A DNA stretch of 64,000 bases from Amaurobius ferox (taxonomy: Eukaryota > Arthropoda > Arachnida > Araneae > Amaurobiidae). Made by a program: the position numbers and the translations under genes. Of the stretch, positions 56,543-64,000 are shown piece by piece (position 1 is the first letter of the stretch; every line of letters starts with the position of its first letter). Under the pieces are notes generated by a model. That model made no database searches. It worked only from the letters and a program-made list of their open reading frames with translations, and was not told where the DNA came from. The stretch is from positions 68,049,537 to 68,113,536 of the forward strand of contig OX578138.1 of NCBI GenBank assembly GCA_951213105.1. Reading direction: 5' to 3'.

Positions 56543-57440
56543 TATGTGTGTGTGTGTGCGCGCGTGTTAAAGTATGTGAGTGTGTGTGTGTCAGTGAGTC
56601 TGTGGAGACGATAACTAACGAACGAATGGAGCGATTCAAACATAATTTGGTACAAAAATTACAATCCATGAATGCTGGAAGCCCATTGTTTTTATATGCA
56701 ATCGGATGTTCAGAACCCCTCTAAATTTTCGAGTGAAATTTTGAAAAAATCATCAAAAATTAAAACCTTCTATAAAGTTACATAAATAGTCATTTCTAAT
56801 GTAATTTTTCATTAGAAGCGATTGCATAAATTTTAGAACGCTAGCGTGAACCTTTCTCGATATATTGCACATTTTAAAAAAATAAATCAAAAAATCATAT
56901 AAAATAAAAATAAAAATATTACCTATTGTGAAATATGTTCAATTTTCATAACTAATATCATGCGATAAATTTGGTGACATCATTCTTGTGAATCTAGCTA
57001 GTTCCATTGATGAGAAAATATACTTTAGGCAATACAATTTGGACGCCAATAGTCATTTATCTGCTACAAGAATTACTTATATCTCCATCCATGACTCTTG
57101 GCAAGATTTTGGCGGAATGTCTCCAACTTAGCGACTTATTTAAATGCTGACAAATTAACGAAAATGCCGCCTAATTGTTAAAAATGTTGCTGAATCAATG
57201 AAAATGGCAACTAGATGATGAAAGTTTTGGAAAGAATATAAGCGTAGATTATAAGAATAACACATTTCTCCGTCCGTCCGTAACGCTTGGCGATAAATTC
57301 AGCAGTACGTCGCCAACTTGGCGGCTATTTTATATATTGCTAAAATGACAAAAATGTTGCCAAATTGATAGAAATGACACCAAATGGGAAGTGATATATC
57401 GCAAATTTTGATTTCCGTCATATGACGGGCATACCTTCTA
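56374..57440 (-). repeat. Rep-A dispersed repeat
   Basis: Begins TTTCTTATATACATATAATG, then AAGTATTGTGACGGGGGTCG, (GT)n interrupted by CGCGCG (56507-56600), CGATAACTAACGAACGAATG and ATTTGGTACAAAAATTACAA. It continues into two TTGGCG-rich units, so it is longer than the other copies. Confidence 0.85.
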
Positions 57441-57905
57441 GTATATAAGAAATATTCTTCTTTCCGTTTGTTTGTAACACATGGTGATGCATTTGGTAAA
57501 CTTAGCGGATAATTTAGGAAAATATTGCCAAATTGGCGATATTTCGCCCCAGATTGACAAAAATATCTTCAAAATTGAAAAATATCGTTAAATTAATGAA
57601 AATTACGCCTAATTGATGAAGTAACTATTAAAGTATTTTAACATTTGGTCTATATCGCTTATTAAGGATGCCATCAATATTGATAATTGTTTATTTAGAG
57701 TTGCGCGAAGTATAAGTTAATTGAGTATTTTGAAATAGTTTTACATGTTGTCATTAGGAAAATCGCCAAATGTGCAATTCAACGATAAAAATCACAGCGA
57801 TGTGGATCTTATACATTATATTTTGACTATAAAACTAGTAAATTCATTGCATTATAGAAGGAAAGTCACGTGCACATCAGATTTTTTATGAAGTATACAC
57901 AACTT
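57441..57905 (-). repeat. Rep-A-related block (variant A2)
   Basis: Matches 37382-37745 (GATATTTCGCCCCAGATTGA, ATCAATATTGATAATTGTTT, TTACATGTTGTCATTAGGAA). It ends with a Rep-A-type AAGTCACGTGCACATCAG. Confidence 0.6.
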
Positions 57906-58656
57906 TACAAATTTGTAAATTAAGAATCTTAAATAATAAAAGGCAATGTCTGTGTGTCTGTGTGTCTTATACACTATACGTTCAGCGACCGCGCGTCGGA
58001 GAGCTACGAAATTTGGCAATCGGAGACCCGGGAGGGTGGGAAGGGGACACGTGGAAACCGATTTTTAAAATTTTAATTATTTTTTTTGTTATTTAATGTT
58101 TTATGCGATTTCGACCGTTTTTTGCCATTTTTGTCCTTTTTTTCCCACGATCCGGACATCGTAGGAAAAAACAAATTACACCATCGGAAAAAGCTGACAA
58201 TTGCGAGTAAAAATATATCAATTTCAAATCTAAATTTTGATTTCTAATATTTTTTAATGATTTTAAAACAAAAGTCACTTTTTGCTCAAGAAAACGATTT
58301 TTGGTTTTTAAATTCTCGCATAGTAAAAAATACTCATAATTTCGACTAATAATTTACATTTTTGGAAAGGTCAAACATCTGACATTCTTACAAGTCCAAT
58401 CTGGTCAGGAAATATTCCGTATTGCCCACAGGATCGGGATTTTAAAAGTTTCCGAATTTCAATTTCTCGGCGTTCCGCTCGGCGTGCCGCTTCTTAACCG
58501 GCGTTTCTCCCCCGCAGAAGGAGGGAAGGTGGTGGGTGGGGACGTCAAGGTGGAGGTGACGTCACGGTTCTGAATAGAGCTCCTCTACTCCATATAAATT
58601 ATTATATTTATATTTTAAATGATGGAACGATATGGAGTTTTTAAATGTATATTTTA
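57906..58656. other. Unclassified repeat-like sequence with a GC-rich patch
   Basis: Starts GGCAATGTCTGTGTGTCTGT and TACACTATACGTTCAGCGAC, which reads like the end of a dispersed repeat, but no second copy lies in this window. 58470-58565 is GC-rich with CGGCGTTCC and AGGAGGGAAGGTGGTGGG. No supported gene. Confidence 0.4.
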
Positions 58657-58659
58657 ACT

Positions 58660-58947
58660 TTTGGATATTTTAATTTTATGGATATTTTAAATGCTGGAAC
58701 AATGAAACAATGGAATGAGGATGATGGAATTAAGCATATGGTCATTTTAAATTGCAAATTAGCGCGCGGGAAGTTAGCGGTAGGCCCGGGTTCGATTCCC
58801 GCCACTGCCAAAACTGCCGCCGTGTTTACGTGGAATACGATCACGTTAAATATGTGGGTCCGTAAGTTCTTTCGAGAGGTTGGTGGTAGGGGAAGGAGGA
58901 TACGGCCCCTGTGGATGCCTCCCCACTGGGTTCCCGTCTAAATTGGG
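58660..58947 (+). repeat. Duplicated unit, copy 1: flank plus truncated SINE
   Basis: ATGGATATTTTAA repeats and a GAATGAGGATGATGGAATTA flank lead directly into TTAGCGCGCGGGAAG, the middle of a SINE tRNA head, then B box GGGTTCGATTCC and the shared body, cut off after GTCTAAATTGGGTG. The same flank-SINE junction recurs at about 59265-59600. Confidence 0.75.
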
Positions 58948-58975
58948 TGAATATATAGAAAGTTATGGAGATTGT

Positions 58976-59240
58976 AGTGGAGGGCGCGGCAGCCCAGTGG
59001 TTAGCGCGCGGGAATTTCACTCGGTAGGCCCGGGTTCGATTCCCGCCACTGCCAAAACTGCAGCCGCGTTCACGCGGAGTACGATCACGTTAAACATGTG
59101 GGATCGTAAGTCCTTCAGAGAGGTTGGTGATAGGGGAAGGAGGGTACGGTCTCTGTGGATGCCTCCCCCACTGAGTTCCTGTCTGAATAGGGTGGCATTT
59201 CCTGGCCATCCAAACAGTTGCCTTACACCTTTCTGGTATG
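58976..59240 (+). mobile_element. SINE with complete tRNA head
   Basis: GGGCGCGGCAGCCCAGTGGT + TAGCGCGCGGG holds the A box; CCCGGGTTCGATTCCCGCC holds the B box (about 59027-59048). Then come AAAACTGCAGCCGCGTTCAC and the shared body to CCTTACACCTTTCTGG. This is the best copy of the tRNA-headed form and the reference for comparison with the 5S-headed one. Confidence 0.88.
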
Positions 59241-59244
59241 GATA

Positions 59245-59600
59245 TTTTAAATGGATATTTTAATTTATAGATATTTTAAATGGATATTTTAATTTTATGG
59301 ATATTTTAAATAATGGAACGAGGATGATGGAATTAAGCGCTTATCATATGGTCATTATAAAATTTAAATTAGCGCGCGAGAATTGCACTCGGTAGGCCCG
59401 GGTTCGATTTCCGCCACTGACACGGAGTACGATCACGTTAAACATATCGGTCCGTATGTTTTTCCGAGAGGTTGGTGGTAGGGGAAGGAGGGTACGTTCC
59501 CTGTGGATGCCTCCCCCACTGGGTTCCGGTCTAAATTGGGTGGCACATCCTGGCCGTCCAACCAGTTACCTTACACATTTCTGGTAGGTCGCGCCAACGA
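59245..59600 (+). repeat. Duplicated unit, copy 2: flank plus SINE
   Basis: TGGATATTTTAA units, GAACGAGGATGATGGAATTA and then TTAGCGCGCGAGAATTGC continue the SINE from 59369. A deletion removes part of the linker after the B box (CCGCCACTGACACGGAGTAC). The body runs to TTACACATTTCTGGTAGG. Together with copy 1 this is a tandem duplication of about 0.6 kb. Confidence 0.75.
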
Positions 59601-60714
59601 GTTTGCCACGGTTGGAATTTGCCACGATCAGCATTTTCAAGGGTTGCGAACAGGCTGGTCGCCAAAGGCGGCTAGTATAAAATGAAAGAGGACTGCAGAA
59701 TCAACAAAGGTTCATTTGTGGAGTAAAATGTGAAAATTATTAATTAAATGCGTGTTTTAAAATGTTCTTTTCTTAATTCATTTGAAAATTTTAGAAAAAC
59801 CAAATTTTTTATATATAATAATCAGAAGAAATGAAAACAATAGACTAATCAAATGTCCTAAAAATATTTTTTAATATTTTATTCCGTATTTCTTCAGTTT
59901 TTATATCATCTTTGAGTAGATAAACATTCATAAAAATGCATGTTTGATATTTCAAATATTTATTTTTCTAAGTATAAACTGTATAGTAAAATGCATTATT
60001 TCCCTTCGTGATTTCCTCTATCTTCATAAAATTTCATTTTATTTTCATTATCTTCCAAAAGTATTAGAAATATTACAAAACTATTTACCTCTATCTTTAT
60101 GGTGCTGAAATTTTTCCCGCAGATATGTAAACAATCAAAGAATCTTAAATCTTAGTTGATAAGCAAAATGTGTGACATGTTTTCAAGAGGAAACTGATAA
60201 GAAAATAATTCTTTAAAGTTTGAAAACTGTTTTTACATTTTTCATTTTAAAAGTAAGAAAAAATATTCTAATTACTTCTTTGGAATAAAGGATTGTCTTT
60301 ATCATGCAGCTCAGCAAGACTAGACTTATTATGGGATAAATACACAGCCCAAACTGCAGAAGATCAAAATCTATAATCTTGGAGTTTCGTTCGAAAAATT
60401 TATAAATGTGAGTTTTTGTTTTTTTACTATATAATTCAGCTGAGTGAAACTGATTATTTGACCAAGGGATGAATATTTAAAAGTTTTTTGAATATCAGCT
60501 TGGATATGAAACGTTTTTTGATAATCAGAATTATAAATTCAAAATTGTATGGCTGTCACATTTAGTATCACTAGCCATATCTACCACATAAAGCAAGGAT
60601 AGAAGTAGCAAGTTTGCAATACAGTCTTTAAATCAACAGTCTTTAAATAATAATTAAAATATAGTTTTAAAAATCTAAAAGTCTTACTTGGTTTCAAAAT
60701 TAAGGTAGAATATA
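59601..60714. other. AT-rich, no feature recognised
   Basis: No coding, RNA or repeat feature recognised. Confidence 0.4.
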
Positions 60715-60716
60715 TA

Positions 60717-61471
60717 AGGTGATTAAAAAAAGATGGGACAAGCTTTACGAGGTGGTAGTGTACACACCAAACCAAGCATTTTTCATCATAATTTATGAGG
60801 TCAGAAATGAAACGTAAAGGCGTTACAGGGCGCTTACTCTTTTTGTAGCTACCGCTTCACAAACTTAAAAGCGTCATTCTGGCTGTTATTTTCCGGTTGA
60901 AGAAGAAAACCACGTATGCAACCTTTATCTAGGGAAGAAGAAGAACCCTTATGCAAATTTTCGTAACACCAAATGTATCAGTTTGAAGCCGTTATTCGCA
61001 GCTTCAACTTTTGAGACGACGGAGGAATTTACAAAAAAGGAAAAAGCGGATATGCATTTCATCTATGAATCTTCTTTTTGTGCAAATATCTTAAGAGTCT
61101 CGTTTATGATACTCCCCTTGAATCGTAAGAGGAACTCGTCTCCAGAATTTCGTCGCTGCTGCCAAATTGCGCGACATGCTTGGTCTGTTCGAGAGAGTTC
61201 GTCAATCCCTCCATTGCCGCTGTGAGACATGCATTCAGGTTGGCGGTCGCTCTTTTGATCCATTACTGCAATTATTGTTTAATAAATGTCATTTTATAAC
61301 TTCTAAGTCATTCTTGTGTTTTCGCCTCACCTCATCGGTTTCACTCACTATTAAGCGCCCACTGGCGCTTTGACGTTTCATTTCCGACCCGATAAACTAT
61401 GAAGAAAAATGTTTAATTTGGTGTGTACTACCACCTCGTAAAGTTTGGACCATCTTTCTTTAATCATTCTG
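60717..61471. mobile_element. Non-autonomous mariner-type element with about 120 bp TIRs
   Basis: The left end AGGTGATTAAAAAAAGATGG and the right end read inverted (CAGAATGATTAAAGAAAGATGG region) stay similar through TTTACGAGGTGGTAGT and a GAAATGAAACGT segment. TA flanks (60715-60716 and 61472-61473). Inside, a plus-strand remnant reads CRCETCIQVGGRSFDPLLQL (about 61218-61280), like the C-terminal end of a mariner transposase. The rest of the gene is gone. 755 bp. Confidence 0.8.
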
Positions 61472-61473
61472 TA

Positions 61474-62617
61474 GAATAAAACCTCTGCGCTCCTAGTTTC
61501 TTTGTAATATATTTTTGTTTGAAGTTATATCCCATATTGTTTAGGGTCACTGCTATCAGCATTATTGACATATAGAAAACACGTATCTTTTTATGAGCTA
61601 TAATTAGCAAGTTATTCTTTTTTTTTGTAACAATTCATTAAAAATTGCACTTATCGAGTTGGGAACATGTTAGTCAAGAATGAACTGGATGTACTCAGTT
61701 CTTTTATGATAATAAATACGGTTTTAATATCATTTAAGTCTATACTTAATTTTAATTAACCCGTTAAAACTAAATCCATTGTTGAACTGTTTATCACTGT
61801 TTGAGTGATTATGTAAATAATTCGTATTCTAATAATTATCGAATAAATCGTATTCTAATCACTGGAATTATAACAATTTCTAATGCAATGTTTTACATAA
61901 TGTATTGCAGTTTTAGAGCGATGCGGGTAATTTTTTCAACATGTTTACTCCAGATACATACACATTTACAAACATACAAAAATACACACTGACAAGTATC
62001 TTTACGAATGTGTTTTAAATGCGGGCTTTTGTTTAAATGCGATTTTACGGTAAAATATTTGAATTCGAAAATTTTTGAGAAAACTGATACTTTCTGCCTA
62101 GAAAAAGTATTAAAAACAGATATTCACTCGTATTTCTACGAACTTATGTTTATCTTTTTTTCTTCTTGAGTATAAAAACTCTCAGAAAACAGTTAGTTCG
62201 TTATTTAACAAAACTTTAAAACTTTAGTAAAGTCTTTATTACTTTTTTTCTAAATAAAATTTTTATATGACTTCTGTCTGAAACCTTTCTTTATTTCCCC
62301 TTGACGATTTCACTTGAATTCGAAAGCCATCACTTTTGACATTGTATTTCCAAAAGTTTAAGAAATATTCCAGAACTATATACGTTTATTTTCTTTACTA
62401 CGTTGCAGAGATTTTTATGCAGTTATCAATGATAACAAACAAAATGGGAGAATATTAAACCTTAGTGGGCAGATAAATTGTTTGACATCTTTCAAGATAA
62501 AATTGATAAGGCAAAACTCTCCTTTTTGGCATTAAAACTTCTCTAAAATTACTTTTATCTTCAGATCTTTGGAAAAGAGTATAAAAATTTATACACAATA
62601 AAGTATGTTATAAATAA

Positions 62618-62618
<1 letters not shown>
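61474..62618. other. AT-rich, no feature recognised
   Basis: A short segment near 62055-62115 (TCGAAAATTTTTGAGAAAAC) resembles a Rep-B terminus. Otherwise nothing. Confidence 0.4.

Positions 62619-62669
<51 letters not shown>
62619..62669. repeat. (TA)n microsatellite
   Basis: Almost pure TA, broken only by the foldback element that inserted into it. Confidence 0.95.
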
Positions 62670-62671
<2 letters not shown>

Positions 62672-63130
62672 GGGTGATTCAAAAGTTCGGAGCAAAAGTA
62701 AAACGCTATAAAAAAACTATGGGTCGGAGGGACATGCGGTTTTCAGATTAATATTCATCGTGGTGGGTGATTTTGTGTTGTATGAAAAAAATTAGTTCAA
62801 ACTCTTGACACTCGGGGGACTGCGGCAGATAAAGCCATGGAGATGACTTATGCATGGAGGTGATTGCACACATAACTGGCCTGCGAGATCTCAAGATCTC
62901 ACATCCTGGGATTTCTCGTTGTGGGGATACCTAAAATCACGGGTGTGAGATCTGGGGATCTCACAGGACAATCATGTGTGCAATCACCTCCATGCATAAG
63001 CCATCGCCATGGCTTTATCTGCCGCAACCCCCCACCACGGTGAAAATTAATCTGCAAACCGCATGCCTCTCCGACCCACAGTTTTTTTTTTTGTAGCGTT
63101 CTACTTTTGCTCCAAACTTTTGAATCACCC

Positions 63131-63132
<2 letters not shown>
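62670..63132. mobile_element. Foldback element made of two inverted mariner-type transposon ends
   Basis: Begins and ends with CCGGGTGATTCAAAAGTT in inverted orientation. Nearly the whole 463 bp is a palindrome. The left arm has about 60 extra bases (62762-62822). Both arms carry the same piece of transposase: plus strand [20 protein letters not shown] (about 62879-62938) and minus strand [13 protein letters not shown] (about 62930-62970), matching the RSPDLTP..F.LWGYLK catalytic end of mariner/Tc1-type enzymes. It sits in (TA)n. Confidence 0.85.
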
Positions 63133-63207
<75 letters not shown>

Positions 63208-63210
63208 GTA

Positions 63211-63245
<35 letters not shown>

Positions 63246-63259
63246 GTATATATATATAC

Positions 63260-63305
<46 letters not shown>

Positions 63306-63325
63306 ATATATGTATATATATATAC

Positions 63326-63360
<35 letters not shown>

Positions 63361-63399
63361 TACATATATATACATATATATATATATACATATATATAT

Positions 63400-63439
<40 letters not shown>
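63133..63439. repeat. (TA)n / (TATG)n microsatellite
   Basis: TA-rich run continuing the array at 62619-62669. The Ile/Tyr-rich frames are artefacts. Confidence 0.95.
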
Positions 63440-63442
<3 letters not shown>

Positions 63443-63929
63443 CCAAAATGAAAATAAGGATGGATGGATGCATTGTACCAAAAGATTGCCGGGGGAGTGT
63501 GACCCCCTCACCCCGGTTAAGCTAGCTTATGTCGCGACAACACTCTCGGAGAGCCGGTACATTGCAAAATAGAATACGGAAGTATCAAGTTTTAAGATGA
63601 AAACCAGGCATTATATATTAACGAATATAAGAGAGAATTGTCGAGATCCAACCATATCAAAAATCACTAGCAGTAAATGTTTGAAATATGCCCACTAGTA
63701 TAAAAGAGCAAAATTACATTGCTTCTACTTTAAGAAGACTTTAAATATTGACACTTTATATAACAATAATAACAAAGTCTATATCTATAACTATTTACCT
63801 CAATGACAGTTAATAGTATCATACATGTAGAAGTATATCTTGCATACCGTATCATACATGTTGAAGTACATCCTCCATACCGTATTACACATTAGATCCA
63901 AATCAAGAGGTCCTATATCAGATATCACT
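63440..63929. other. No feature recognised
   Basis: Short unique-looking sequence. TATCATACATGTAGAAGTA and TATCATACATGTTGAAGTAC form a small direct repeat near 63817 and 63851. Confidence 0.4.
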
Positions 63930-64000
63930 ATATAATATATATATATATATATATATTTTTTCATTCGCCTTTATATATATATATATATATATATATAATG
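63930..64000. repeat. (TA)n microsatellite at the window edge
   Basis: Two TA runs separated by TTTTTTCATTCGCCTTTA. Confidence 0.9.

Noticed and set aside
58980..59050. A genuine tRNA gene
   Set aside because: A and B boxes are present but the sequence continues into the SINE body, the anticodon arm is degenerate and no terminator follows.

Overview
This is eukaryotic, AT-rich, repeat-dense nuclear DNA, most likely from an arthropod; the mix of elements makes me guess a spider or other arachnid, but nothing here fixes the species. The only host gene I can support is a TRPM-family cation-channel gene on the minus strand. Two of its exons are visible (23598-23781 and 12374-12497). Their splice phases fit each other, and they flank an 11.1 kb intron. 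Everything else I can name is transposon-derived.

Layout. 1-4470 is the 5' part of a Ty3/gypsy LTR retrotransposon on the minus strand: LTR, primer binding site, gag, a TTTAAAC -1 frameshift site at the gag stop, and a pol frame (protease, reverse transcriptase, RNase H) that stays open to the window edge. 7073-9349 is a Penelope-like retroelement with the remains of a GIY-YIG endonuclease at its N terminus (Naiad-like). It lies between (TA)n arrays and next to a dead LINE 3' end (9486-10371). 11084-11996 is a long-TIR MITE. The TRPM intron (12498-23597) holds a SINE whose head is 5S rRNA (12948-13333), a complete LINE with two intact ORFs and a 13 bp target-site duplication (14028-20020), and a tRNA-headed SINE (22825-23076).

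From 26 to 60 kb the sequence is mostly repeats, many of them nested. Three dispersed non-autonomous families are present, which I call Rep-A, Rep-B and Rep-C. Each starts with a short palindrome built on ACTTT...AAAGT, followed by GT or CTGT microsatellites. Further SINE copies share the body of the 5S-headed SINE but carry a tRNA head. There are dead mariner (36124-37379), Tc1/mariner-like (42431-44014) and Tc1 (about 54113-55210) transposons. A Ginger-like cut-and-paste element (50691-52901) has lost its integrase core; it sits inside one Rep-A copy and contains another, and the whole nest lies inside a larger foldback palindrome (49277-53600). 60717-61471 and 62670-63132 are TIR/foldback derivatives of mariner-type elements. 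The second one is embedded in (TA)n and ends with more (TA)n to the window edge.

No tRNA genes, CRISPR arrays or bacterial features were found. Many short open frames are by-products of (TA)n or (CA)n microsatellites, or the antisense of real frames, and are left out. Boundaries of dispersed repeats were set by eye from copy-to-copy comparison within this window and are approximate unless a target-site duplication is given.
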